Numbered from the stretch's first letter, positions 1 to 8,815 are shown. The stretch: DNA of 64,000 nucleotides from Chloroflexota bacterium (GCA_005880795.1 VBGP01000008.1:92681-156680); one strand, 5' to 3'. Translations and numbers: made by a program. Notes: generated from the sequence alone by a model not told the origin.

Positions 1-2
1 TC

Positions 3-608
3 GCGCAGGAGGCGCCCGTCGAGGCCGACATGGTGGTGCCGTTTCCGGACTCGGGTACGCCGGCCGCGATCGGATACGCCGAAGCCTCGGGCATCCCGTT
101 TCGCGAGGCCATGATGAAGAGCCGCTACATCAACCGGACCTTCATCCAGCCCGACCAATCGCTGCGCGAATCAGGGGTCATGCTCAAGCTCAACCCGCTG
201 CCGCGATCGATCAAAGGCAAGCGTCTGATCGCTGTCGACGACTCGATCGTGCGCGGCACCACCTCGAGGCGCATCATCGAGCGCCTGCGCGCGGCCGGCG
301 CGAGCGAGATCCACATGCGCATCTCGAGCCCACCGATGAGGTTCCCGTGCTTCATGGGGGTGGACATCGGCTCGACCAAAGAGCTCATCGCGGCCGGGCG
401 ATCGGTGGACCAGGTTCGCCAGCAGATTGGGGCAGACTCGCTCCACTACCTGTCCATCCCCGGACTGATCCGGGCGATCGGCCGCGGCACGTCGCAGGAG
501 TTCTGCCGCGCCTGCTTCGACGGCTCCTATCCGGTGCCCGTGCCGCAGCAATTAGAAATGGACAAGATGCAGTTCGAGCCGTCGGGATTGGTCACGTCGC
601 AAACGTGA
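3..608 (+). CDS. purF: Amidophosphoribosyltransferase, C-terminal part (5' truncated by window)
   Basis: PRTase motif AVDDSIVRGTT and PurF C-terminal motifs (SPPMRFPCFMGVDIG, YLSIPGL, FCRACFDGSYPVP); frame open to window start. Confidence 0.95.
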   Translation, partial: AQEAPVEADMVVPFPDSGTPAAIGYAEASGIPFREAMMKSRYINRTFIQPDQSLRESGVMLKLNPLPRSIKGKRLIAVDDSIVRGTTSRRIIERLRAAGASEIHMRISSPPMRFPCFMGVDIGSTKELIAAGRSVDQVRQQIGADSLHYLSIPGLIRAIGRGTSQEFCRACFDGSYPVPVPQQLEMDKMQFEPSGLVTSQT

Positions 609-693
609 TACCTGCTGGGGTCCCCATGCGCAGCATGGGGGGAGTGGACAAGATGCAGTTCGAGACTCCCCCGATCCAGCTGATCAAAGTCTG

Positions 694-1797
694 ATGTCCG
701 GCGAGGGGCTGTCGTACGCCGCGGCCGGCGTCGACATCGAGGCGTATGAGCGTGTGCTGGAGCGCGTCAAGCCGCTGATCGCAACGACGCACGGCAAAGA
801 GGTCGCGGTCGGCGTCGGGCCTTTCGCCGGGCTCTACGCGCTGCCGGGCGGCGGGCATCTCGCCGCCAGCGCCGACGGTGTGGGGACCAAGATCAAAGTC
901 GCCATCGCCGCCGAAAGCCATCGCGGGATCGGCGTGGACATCGTCGCTCATTGCGTTAACGACATCGCGACCGCCGGCGCCCGACCGCTCTTTTTTCTCG
1001 ACTACTTCGCGACCGGTCAACTGGATCCCGAAGTCTTCTCCGAGCTGGTCGAGGGCATGACCGCGGCGTGCCGCGAAGCGGGATGCGCCCTGCTCGGTGG
1101 GGAGACGGCCGAGATGCCCGGTATGTACGCCCTTGGCGACTACGACCTCGCCGGCTTCATCGTCGGCCTGGTCGATGCAGGCTCTCGTCGAACTGCCGTC
1201 GGGGCGGGTGATGTCCTGCTCGGTCTTCCGTCGAGTGGCCTCCACACCAACGGGTACTCGCTCGTGCGCAAGGTGTTCGAGGACGTGCCTCTCAGTCATG
1301 TCTTCCCGGAGCTGGGAAAGCCGCTAGGAGAGGTGCTGCTGGAGCCGCACCGCTCCTACCTCGCGGACCTGAACGGCCTCCACTGGAAAGGCGCTGCGCA
1401 TGTCACGGGCGGGGGCATCCTGGGCAATCTTCCACGCTGTCTACCAGAGGGCCTGGGCGCGCGGCTGGATCGGGGTGCGTGGCAGGTTCCGCCGATCTTT
1501 GACCTGGTGCGCCGGCGCGGCAACATCACGGACGACGAGATGTTCGGAACGTTCAACATGGGACTTGGCATGATCGTGGTGGTCGACCGAGCCGACGTTC
1601 CCGGACCGGGCCGGATCGGGTGGAGATCCGCTGAAACTCGGGATTTGCGTCTCCGGCAAGGGCAGCAACCTCCGCAACCTCGTCGAGCTCGGATTCGACG
1701 TCGTCGCGGTGGCGACCAACCGACCATCGTGCGCAGGCGCCGCTTTCGCGCGCGAGCGCGGCATCCCGCTGGCGGAGCTCTCGCAGAGATCTTTTGA
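694..1797 (+). CDS. purM: Phosphoribosylformylglycinamidine cyclo-ligase; 3' end apparently frameshifted (canonical-looking end at about 1634 in another frame)
   Basis: SYAAAGVDIEAYERV, ADGVGTKIKVA, GGETAEMPGMY, LPSSGLHTNGYSLVR, TGGGILGNLPR, MFGTFNMGLGM motifs. Confidence 0.93.
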   Translation: MSGEGLSYAAAGVDIEAYERVLERVKPLIATTHGKEVAVGVGPFAGLYALPGGGHLAASADGVGTKIKVAIAAESHRGIGVDIVAHCVNDIATAGARPLFFLDYFATGQLDPEVFSELVEGMTAACREAGCALLGGETAEMPGMYALGDYDLAGFIVGLVDAGSRRTAVGAGDVLLGLPSSGLHTNGYSLVRKVFEDVPLSHVFPELGKPLGEVLLEPHRSYLADLNGLHWKGAAHVTGGGILGNLPRCLPEGLGARLDRGAWQVPPIFDLVRRRGNITDDEMFGTFNMGLGMIVVVDRADVPGPGRIGWRSAETRDLRLRQGQQPPQPRRARIRRRRGGDQPTIVRRRRFRARARHPAGGALAEIF

Positions 1798-2203
1798 CTC
1801 GGCCGAGCAGCGTGATGTCGCCATGCGCGATTTCTTCATCCGGCATCGAGTGGAGCTCGTTGTCGACGCCGGTTACGACCGCATCCACACGGCCCCGTTC
1901 CTTGAAGCATTCGAGAGCCGGATCATCAACGTTCACCCCTCGCTTCTGCCGCAGTTCAGCGGGGGGATGGACGCCATCGAGCAAGCGCTGGAGAGCGGAG
2001 CCAGCCAAACCGGTGCGACGGTCCACGTCGTGACCTCTGAGCTGGACGCGGGCCCAATCCTGCTCCAGGAAGCGGTCTCGATCATGGAAGGCGAAACGGT
2101 GGAGACTCTTCGCCAGAAGCTGCACGAGGCCGAGTACCGGATCCTCCCCGCGGGGATCAGGCTGATGGAGGCGCGACTTGCCAACAGCCCTCTTATCCGT
2201 TAG
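1631..2203 (+). CDS. purN: Phosphoribosylglycinamide formyltransferase; probable CTG start
   Basis: KLGICVSGKGSNL...INVHPSLLPQF...SELDAGPILLQ; the ORF-caller start at 1709 would remove the GxGSNL motif. Confidence 0.88.
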   Translation: MKLGICVSGKGSNLRNLVELGFDVVAVATNRPSCAGAAFARERGIPLAELSQRSFDSAEQRDVAMRDFFIRHRVELVVDAGYDRIHTAPFLEAFESRIINVHPSLLPQFSGGMDAIEQALESGASQTGATVHVVTSELDAGPILLQEAVSIMEGETVETLRQKLHEAEYRILPAGIRLMEARLANSPLIR

Positions 2204-3704
2204 CGACAAGAGCGGACTCACCGCTTTCGCCCGCGGGCTCAAGCGCCTCGGTTACGACCTCTTCGCCACAGGAAGCACCTTGCAGGCCATCGAGGACGCG
2301 TCGCTTGACGTCCAACCGGTGAGCGACCTGACGGGCTTTCCCGAGATGATGGACGGCCGGGTCAAGACGCTGCACCCGGGCGTCCACGCGGGCATTCTGG
2401 CCAGGCGCGACAAGCCGGAGCACCTGGAAGCGCTGGCCCAGCACGGGCTGCGCGAGATCGACCTCGTTTGCTGCAATCTGTACCCGTTCATCGACACCGT
2501 CGTCGGCGAAAAGGTCACCTTCGAGGCTGCCATCGAGCAGATCGACGTCGGCGGTCCGGCCATGATTCGCGCCGCGGCCAAGAACCACCAATCGGTGGTC
2601 GTGGTGGTGCGGCCGGAGCGATATTCGGAGGTCCTCGGAGCGCTCCACGAGGGAGCGCTCGACGAACCCGCGCGGAGAAGCCTGGCGGCCGAGGCTTTCG
2701 CGCACACATCTGCTTACGACGCCTGGGTCGCCGCCTACATGAGAAGGGATGCACGCAACGGCTTCCCGAGCGAGCTCACCATCCCGGGCCAGCTCGCCGA
2801 ACCGCTCAAATACGGCGAGAACGAGCACCAGAAGGCTGCTTTCTACCGGCTGGGTCCAGATCCCGGAGGCCTCGGTGGCGCAGTGCAGGTGCACGGTGGG
2901 GCGCCCGGGTTCAACAACCTCCAGGACGCCTCGGCCGCCTACCAGCTCGTGATGGATTACGCCGAGCCGGCCGCGGCGATCGTCAAGCACATGAACCCTT
3001 GTGGGCTCGCGGTCGCGCAAGACGCGGCCACGGCGTATCGGATGGCCTTTGAATGCGACAAGGTCTCTGCCTTCGGCGGGATCGTTTCTATCAACCGGCC
3101 GCTCGACCGCGCGACCGCCGAGCAGATCGTGCAGATCGTCACGCACGTCGTGATCGCGCCCAAAGTCCTCGATGAAGCAAGGGATGTCCTAGCGCGGCGC
3201 AAGAACATGATCGTCCTCGCGGCCCAGCCGGCGCACCAGGGTCTGTTCGACTATGACGTCCGCTCGGTGCCTGGTGGCTTCCTGGTGCAGGAGTGGGACC
3301 GCGCCGGTTTTGACCGGTCGGCGTGCAAGACCGTAACCCGCCGCGCCCCGACCGAAGAGGAATGGCGACAGCTGGGACTCGCCTGGACCGGCGTCAAACA
3401 CGTCAAGTCGAACGCGATCGTGCTTTTCAAGGACGACGCAGCGATCGGTGTCGGCGCCGGCCAGATGTCACGCGTCGAGGCGGTTCAGCTTGCGGTGCAG
3501 CGGGCGGGGGAGAGGTCGCAAGGCGCGGTCATGGCTTCGGACGCGTTCTTTCCGTTTCCTGACGGCCTCGAGCTGGGCATTCGCGCCGGGGTCACCGCGG
3601 TGATCCAGCCTGGCGGTTCAATGAAGGACGCCGACGTGATCGCGGCCGCCGACGCCGCCGGCATCGCGATGGTGGTGACGGGCCGCCGCCACTTCAAGCA
3701 TTGA
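2178..3704 (+). CDS. purH: Bifunctional AICAR transformylase/IMP cyclohydrolase
   Basis: LLSVSDKSGL, DGRVKTLHPGVHAGIL, IDVGGPAMIRAAAKN, KHMNPCGLA, FPFPDGLELGIRAGVTAVIQPGGS motifs. Confidence 0.96.
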   Translation: MPTALLSVSDKSGLTAFARGLKRLGYDLFATGSTLQAIEDASLDVQPVSDLTGFPEMMDGRVKTLHPGVHAGILARRDKPEHLEALAQHGLREIDLVCCNLYPFIDTVVGEKVTFEAAIEQIDVGGPAMIRAAAKNHQSVVVVVRPERYSEVLGALHEGALDEPARRSLAAEAFAHTSAYDAWVAAYMRRDARNGFPSELTIPGQLAEPLKYGENEHQKAAFYRLGPDPGGLGGAVQVHGGAPGFNNLQDASAAYQLVMDYAEPAAAIVKHMNPCGLAVAQDAATAYRMAFECDKVSAFGGIVSINRPLDRATAEQIVQIVTHVVIAPKVLDEARDVLARRKNMIVLAAQPAHQGLFDYDVRSVPGGFLVQEWDRAGFDRSACKTVTRRAPTEEEWRQLGLAWTGVKHVKSNAIVLFKDDAAIGVGAGQMSRVEAVQLAVQRAGERSQGAVMASDAFFPFPDGLELGIRAGVTAVIQPGGSMKDADVIAAADAAGIAMVVTGRRHFKH

Positions 3705-4447
3705 GCCGCCGCTTCGGGGAAGAGGGCCGCCAGCTTTCCTATGGCACCTATCTCAAGGTGCCCGAGCTCCTTTCGCTGCAGCAGGGCCTCAGCCAGGAGC
3801 ATGACGAGCTCCTCTTCATCGTGGCCCACCAGGCCTACGAGCTGTGGTTCAAGGTCGTCCTGTTCGAGCTCGAGGCGGCGCGGGACCGGATCGATGCCGG
3901 CGACATCTTCTTCGCCCGCCACCACCTGCACCGCGTCCACGTCATCGAAGAGCTCCTGGTCGAACAGATCGAGGTCCTCGAGACGATGTCGCCGCAGGAC
4001 TTTCTCGCCTTTCGCTCCAAGCTCGCCCCGGCGAGCGGATTTCAGTCGGTGCAGTTCCGCGAGATCGAGTTTCTCTCGGGCCTGAAGGAGCCCAAGTACG
4101 TGGCCCGGCTGGAAGCGACGCCCGAAGAGTTGAGCCGCCTGACGAGGCGCCTCGAAGAGCCTTCGGTGGACGATGCCTTTCGCTCTCTAATCGAGCGACG
4201 AGGCGCGCCCTCGCTGCTCGAGATCTTTCGGGACCGAGACCGGTATGGCGACCTGTTCGACCTGTGCGAGGGACTGCTCAACCACGACGAGACGTTTGCC
4301 CACTGGCGGGCCCGGCACGTGCTGATGGTCGAGCGCCAGATCGGGAGCAAGACGGGGACCGGTGGCAGCAGCGGCGCTGAATATCTTCGCTCCACGCTGG
4401 GCAAGCGTTTCTACCCAGAGCTGTGGGAGGTTCGGTCGCAGCTGTGA
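3701..4447 (+). CDS. kynA: Tryptophan 2,3-dioxygenase family protein
   Basis: LSYGTYLKVPELLSLQ, HDELLFIVAHQAYELWFK, SGFQSVQFREIEFLSG, GSKTGTGGSSGAEYLRST motifs. Confidence 0.92.
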   Translation: MSRRFGEEGRQLSYGTYLKVPELLSLQQGLSQEHDELLFIVAHQAYELWFKVVLFELEAARDRIDAGDIFFARHHLHRVHVIEELLVEQIEVLETMSPQDFLAFRSKLAPASGFQSVQFREIEFLSGLKEPKYVARLEATPEELSRLTRRLEEPSVDDAFRSLIERRGAPSLLEIFRDRDRYGDLFDLCEGLLNHDETFAHWRARHVLMVERQIGSKTGTGGSSGAEYLRSTLGKRFYPELWEVRSQL

Positions 4448-4512
4448 CTTCAAGAAAGGGCGCCAATTCCGCACCCGCTGACCTGTTTCCTGGTGAGCGT
4501 CCTGAGCACCAC

Positions 4513-4653
4513 ATGAAGAAGGCGCAGGCCGAGCGGCCGCGGGTCACGTGCGGTTCCTGCCGGAAGTTCGACGGCACCGCGTGGTGCCGTCACTGGAACT
4601 TCCACACCACGGCGGAATCGCCGCCGTGCAGCTTCTACGCCAAACGCCCGTAG
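4513..4653 (+). CDS. Small Cys-rich protein (CxxC plus two further Cys)
   Basis: MKKAQAERPRVTCGSCRKFDGTAWCRHWNFHTTAESPPCSFYAKRP; track start 4423 (GTG) overlaps kynA, 4513 ATG preferred. Confidence 0.6.
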   Translation: MKKAQAERPRVTCGSCRKFDGTAWCRHWNFHTTAESPPCSFYAKRP

Positions 4654-4712
4654 ACGTTCTCAGCGTCTGTGTCCTGGTCTCGCGTGAGCCAGGAGTCCTT
4701 TGTGAAGCTGAA

Positions 4713-4731
4713 GCCCGGATTTACTCCGGGC
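4713..4731. other. Hairpin GCCCGGA-TTTAC-TCCGGGC
   Basis: Perfect 7-bp stem in intergenic sequence. Confidence 0.6.
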
Positions 4732-4786
4732 GTCCCCTGGTTGCGCAGTAGCGACTCCAGTCAGCCTCTATGTCAAAGGGGGGTCC

Positions 4787-4812
4787 CGCGGGGGGATCCT
4801 GATCCCCCCGCG
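4787..4812. terminator. Strong GC-rich hairpin CGCGGGGGG-ATCCTGAT-CCCCCCGCG, possible terminator
   Basis: 9-bp perfect stem (continuing through ATC/GAT) downstream of the kynA/Cys-protein genes; no clear U-tract. Confidence 0.5.
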
Positions 4813-4816
4813 CCTT

Positions 4817-4860
4817 ATGGCGGAATCGCCGCCCTGCAACTTCTACTCGAAGCCCCTTAG
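4817..4860 (+). pseudogene. Relic duplicating the 3' end of the small Cys-rich gene
   Basis: GGCGGAATCGCCGCC-TGCA-CTTCTAC shared with 4611-4653; translates as MAESPPCNFYSKPL* versus AESPPCSFYAKRP*. Confidence 0.55.
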
Positions 4861-6275
4861 GCGGCTTCCTCGACCGGCGCTTGTTCGCGGATCACCACAT
4901 CGGTGTTGCGCGTGCGCAGCACAGCCAGCACGACCACGAGTGCCGCGGCGACGCAGAGCGCCGCCAGGACGTACGCCATCTGAAAGGCAGCGTATCCCTG
5001 CGCGTGCGAGGTCGAGATCGACGTGATCGATGCAAGCCCCAGCGCTCCACCGACCTGCATCACGACATTGCTGAAGCCCGAGCCCAGGCCCGCGTCTCGG
5101 AGCGGAACCTCGGACATCGAGATGGTGAGCAGCGGCAGGAAGGACGATCCTGCGCCCGCCCCGAGCAGAACGTAGGCGGCCAGCAGGACCGGCGCGTAGC
5201 CTGCCGCGGGACCTGCGTTGGACAGGATGGTCAGGGCAGCGACGATGCCTGCCAGTCCGGCCATCAGAAGGTTGCGGGGTCCGACACGAGCCATGAGCCG
5301 CGCGGCGATGCCACTCGACATGACCCCGATCATCAGCGTGGTTGGCAGGAAAGCCAGCCCAGTCTCGAACGCGCTGTAGCCGCGCCCGTGCTGCAGGTAG
5401 AGGGCTCCGACGAAGAAGTTCACGAAGAGGCCCGTGAACAAGAGCGCCCGGGCGCCGGTGGCACCCATGAGCGAGCGTATGCCGAGGATGCGCATCGGCA
5501 TCAACGGGTTCCGCAGCCGCGACTCGAGCAGGACGAACACCGCCAGCAGCCCGAGGGCTGCGCCCACCAGGCCGAGGGTGTGAGGTGACGTCCAGCCGTA
5601 ATCCGTCGCGGTCACGATGCCGTACACGCCGAGCATCAACGACGCGGTGATCAGGACGGCGCCCAGCAGGTCGACGCCCTGGCTCAAACCGAGCCCCTCG
5701 TTCTCCTCGATCAGCCACGCGCCCAGGACGAGGGTGGCCACGCCGATCGGCAGGTTGATGAAGAAGATCCAGTGCCAGTTGATCCACTCGGTCAGGAATC
5801 CACCCGCAAGAAGTCCCAAGGAGCCGCCACCGGCGATGACGAGCGTGAAAACGCTCATCGCCTGGGCGCGCTCAGCCGGCCGCTGGAACTCCGTGACGAT
5901 GATCGCGATGATCACGCCTGCTGAGAGCGACCCCCCCAGGCCCTGCAGAAATCTACCGACGATGAGGTTGTCGGCCCCCTGGGAAAACCCGCTCCCCACC
6001 GAAGCGACTGTGAAGAGGAACACGCCAGCCAGGAAGACCTTCCGGCGGCCGATCAGGTCGCCGACGCGGCCGGCCACCAGCAGGAAGCCTCCGTAGGCGA
6101 TCAGATAGGCGTTGACCACCCAGGTCAGGTTGGCCTGGCTGAACCCGAGGTCGCGCTGGATGTAGGGCAGCGCAACGTTGACGATCGTCGAGTCGAGCAT
6201 GATCATGAGCTGCCCGAAGCACACGACGACCAGGGCCATCCACCTTCTGAGATTTGCGTTCATAACCGCCTCCAA
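4857..6275 (-). CDS. MFS transporter, DHA2 (EmrB/QacA-like) family
   Basis: MIMLDSTIVNVALPYIQRDLG, VGDLIGRRKVFLAGVFLF, multiple TM segments. Confidence 0.92.
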   Translation of the reverse strand: MEAVMNANLRRWMALVVVCFGQLMIMLDSTIVNVALPYIQRDLGFSQANLTWVVNAYLIAYGGFLLVAGRVGDLIGRRKVFLAGVFLFTVASVGSGFSQGADNLIVGRFLQGLGGSLSAGVIIAIIVTEFQRPAERAQAMSVFTLVIAGGGSLGLLAGGFLTEWINWHWIFFINLPIGVATLVLGAWLIEENEGLGLSQGVDLLGAVLITASLMLGVYGIVTATDYGWTSPHTLGLVGAALGLLAVFVLLESRLRNPLMPMRILGIRSLMGATGARALLFTGLFVNFFVGALYLQHGRGYSAFETGLAFLPTTLMIGVMSSGIAARLMARVGPRNLLMAGLAGIVAALTILSNAGPAAGYAPVLLAAYVLLGAGAGSSFLPLLTISMSEVPLRDAGLGSGFSNVVMQVGGALGLASITSISTSHAQGYAAFQMAYVLAALCVAAALVVVLAVLRTRNTDVVIREQAPVEEAA

Positions 6276-6293
6276 ATGACCGAACCGATGCGA

Positions 6294-6319
6294 GGATGAT
6301 CACTATAACAGGATCATCC
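6294..6319. promoter_or_regulatory. Candidate MarR operator: GGATGATC-N10-GATCATCC
   Basis: Perfect 8-bp inverted repeat in the divergent marR/MFS intergenic region. Confidence 0.6.
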
Positions 6320-6368
6320 CGATCCTTATTGCATGGATTATCCGCAAAGGTGGGAAGGTTAAGAATCA

Positions 6369-6836
6369 GTGATAACATCAATGGACGTGAAGAAAGACGA
6401 AGCAAAGTCGGATCTGGGCTTTGTCTCCCTGCTGACCCAGCTGTACAAGGCGATGAACCGCCGGACGAGCGACGACCTGTTGGGCATGCGGTTCAAGCCA
6501 TACCTGACGCTTGGCTACATCCGAGACCACCCGGGCACCAGCCAGCAGGAGCTGGAGAGCTCGTTGTTCATGGACGCCAACTCGGTGGTCCTGATCCTGA
6601 ACGAGCTCGAAGCGGCCCAGTTCTCGATCCGGCGGCGGGACCCGAACGACCGCCGGCGGCACATCGTCGAGATCACCGCGTCAGGCCGGCGTGCCCTCGA
6701 CCGCGCCGACAAGGCCCGGGAGAGCCTCGAGGACGAGGTCCTGAGGGCGCTTTCGGCCGACGAACGCAGGACGGTCCACAAGCTCCTGGAACGGGTCCTG
6801 GACAGCCTGCTGACGGCGCCTGCCGCCCGGGTCTGA
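6369..6836 (+). CDS. MarR-family transcriptional regulator
   Basis: wHTH with SQQELESSLFMDANSVVLILNELEAAQFSIRRRDPNDRRRHIVEIT; divergent from MFS gene. Confidence 0.9.
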   Translation: MITSMDVKKDEAKSDLGFVSLLTQLYKAMNRRTSDDLLGMRFKPYLTLGYIRDHPGTSQQELESSLFMDANSVVLILNELEAAQFSIRRRDPNDRRRHIVEITASGRRALDRADKARESLEDEVLRALSADERRTVHKLLERVLDSLLTAPAARV

Positions 6837-6851
6837 CCCGGGAGGCCCCTC

Positions 6852-7439
6852 CTACCGGCTGAGCACCAGCACGAAGTAGACCAGGACGATCGCGATCACC
6901 CCTACGTAGACGTAGACCCCTGGTCTCCTGAACAGGCCCTGGCCCGGGTCGGCGGGCGGCCTGACGCTGCTGTTCGGATCAGGCGCGGGCAGAGAGGTGA
7001 GCTTCGAGAGGTTCACCACGTTGATCAGCGCCGTGACCGGGGCGATGAAGAAAGAGAACATGCCGAGCCACCCTCGCAGCAGCGTGGCGTCGGTCATCCG
7101 TCGCCAAACGTTCAGCCCGCAGTCGCGGCAGAAAGGACCCTTCAGGTTCTTGAAGGTCATCAGGATCAAGTACCCGTTGTGCTCGTAGATCGTCATCGGA
7201 ACGGCGGGCACCGACCCGCAGAAGCGGCACCGTGTGCCGCCGGTCTGGAAGTAGGTCGCGGGTGGGGGCGCCGGCGTCGCGCCGACCGCAGCGCGGGCGG
7301 CGTTTGAAGCCTCGGACACCGTTCCGCCTGTTTGCAGGGACTGGAGCGCAGCGTCCAGCGCGGTTCTCTGTCGCCCCTCGTCGCCGCCGATCTCCCGGGC
7401 AACCCATTCCGCCCAAAGGCGGCGATTGTCCTCCCCCAC
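6852..7439 (-). CDS. Zinc-ribbon membrane protein of unknown function
   Basis: CRFCGSVPAV...GPFCRDCGLNVWRR (CxxC...CxxC) followed by two TM segments. Confidence 0.6.
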   Translation of the reverse strand: MGEDNRRLWAEWVAREIGGDEGRQRTALDAALQSLQTGGTVSEASNAARAAVGATPAPPPATYFQTGGTRCRFCGSVPAVPMTIYEHNGYLILMTFKNLKGPFCRDCGLNVWRRMTDATLLRGWLGMFSFFIAPVTALINVVNLSKLTSLPAPDPNSSVRPPADPGQGLFRRPGVYVYVGVIAIVLVYFVLVLSR

Positions 7440-7464
7440 TGTCGACAGCTTAACGTCAGATGGT

Positions 7465-7495
7465 ATGAGGGAAAACCCAGATGGTTTTCCCTCAT
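7465..7495. promoter_or_regulatory. Perfect 13-bp inverted repeat ATGAGGGAAAACC-CAGAT-GGTTTTCCCTCAT
   Basis: Upstream of the 6852-7439 minus-strand gene. Confidence 0.55.
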
Positions 7496-7597
7496 CGGCC
7501 GGTCGCTTCGCGACGGGCCTGCGCCCATTCCGGTATACGGTTGGGACTTCTTTTAGTTGTCACTCGAGGCGACGTTGGGAGCCCAGAAAACAAAGTT

Positions 7598-7620
7598 GCG
7601 GCCGGGATAAACCCGGCCGC
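7598..7620 (-). terminator. Hairpin GCGGCCGGG-ATAAA-CCCGGCCGC, likely terminator of the thiolase gene
   Basis: Perfect 9-bp stem about 30 nt past the thiolase stop; minus-strand tail AACTTTGTTTTC is T-rich. Confidence 0.6.
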
Positions 7621-7651
7621 CAAAGCGATGTCAGCAAAAAGGAAGGTCGGC

Positions 7652-8815
7652 TTAGTTAAGGCGCTCCAGGATCATCGCCATGCCCTGACCCCCGCCCACG
7701 CACATCGTCTCGAGGCCGAAGGTTTTGTCCGTTTCACGTAGGCCGTTGAGCAGCGTGCACAGGATGCGCGCCCCGGTCATCCCGAAGGGATGCCCGAGCG
7801 CGATCGCGCCGCCGTGCGGGTTCAGCTTGTCGCTGAATGGGTCCACACCGATGCCTCGCGCCGACGGGATGACCTGCGCGGCGAACGCCTCGTTGATCTC
7901 GACGATGTCGATGTCGTCGATCGTCATCTTGGCGCGCTTGAGCGCTTGCCTTGAGGCGTCGATCGGCCCGAGGCCCATGAATTCCGGCTCGAGCGCTGAA
8001 AGCCCGGTGGATATGACCCGGGCGATTGGCTTCAGCCCCAGGTCCTTGGCCCGACTGTCGGACATGACGACGACCGCCGCCGCGCCATCGTTGAGCGGGC
8101 ACGAGTTGCCCGCGGTGACGGTCCCGTTCTCGCGGAAGACCGGCTGCAGGGCGGCCAGCGCTTCCATCGTCGTGCCCGGCCGCGGCCCGTCGTCTCTCGT
8201 GAATGTCTGGCCGTTGGGCAGGGGGACAGGGATGATCTCGCGGTCGAAGAAACCGCCGTCGCGAGCCTTGACCGCGGCGGCCTGGCTTTTGACCGCGTAG
8301 CGGTCCTGCTCTTCCCGACTGATCTTCTCTCGCGCCGCCACGTTCTCGGCCGTCTGCCCCATCGCGATGTAGATATCCGGGTATTCCTCGGTATTTCCCG
8401 GTACGAGCTTTGGGTTGTAGGTGTCGGGCGCGTCGGGGTAGCCGCTGCCGTATCGGGACACGCACTCGACGCCGACAGACAGGAAAACATCGCCTTCGCC
8501 GGCCTCGATGGCGTGCGTTGCCATGCGGGTGGTCATCAGAGAAGACGAGCAGTAGCGGTTGACTGTGACTCCCGGCACATCGAGCCGAGACAGGATGGAA
8601 ACCACGCGCCCGATGTTGTGGCCCTGCTCGCCGCCGGGCAGGCCGCAGCCGCAGATGAGGTCCTCGATTTCTGTTGGGTCGAGCTGGGGAACCTTGTCAA
8701 GAACTTTGTTCACGACGTGCGCCGCGAGGTCGTCGGGCCGGACGTCGACGAGGGATCCCTTCCGCGCTCTGCCGATCGGGGAGCGGCCGTAGGCCACGAT
8801 CACTGCTTCGGTCAT
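7652..8815 (-). CDS. Acetyl-CoA C-acyltransferase (thiolase)
   Basis: VNRYCSSSLMTTRMA (catalytic Cys), NEAFAAQ, NPHGGAIALGHPFGMTGAR, MCVGGGQGMA. Confidence 0.95.
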   Translation of the reverse strand: MTEAVIVAYGRSPIGRARKGSLVDVRPDDLAAHVVNKVLDKVPQLDPTEIEDLICGCGLPGGEQGHNIGRVVSILSRLDVPGVTVNRYCSSSLMTTRMATHAIEAGEGDVFLSVGVECVSRYGSGYPDAPDTYNPKLVPGNTEEYPDIYIAMGQTAENVAAREKISREEQDRYAVKSQAAAVKARDGGFFDREIIPVPLPNGQTFTRDDGPRPGTTMEALAALQPVFRENGTVTAGNSCPLNDGAAAVVVMSDSRAKDLGLKPIARVISTGLSALEPEFMGLGPIDASRQALKRAKMTIDDIDIVEINEAFAAQVIPSARGIGVDPFSDKLNPHGGAIALGHPFGMTGARILCTLLNGLRETDKTFGLETMCVGGGQGMAMILERLN

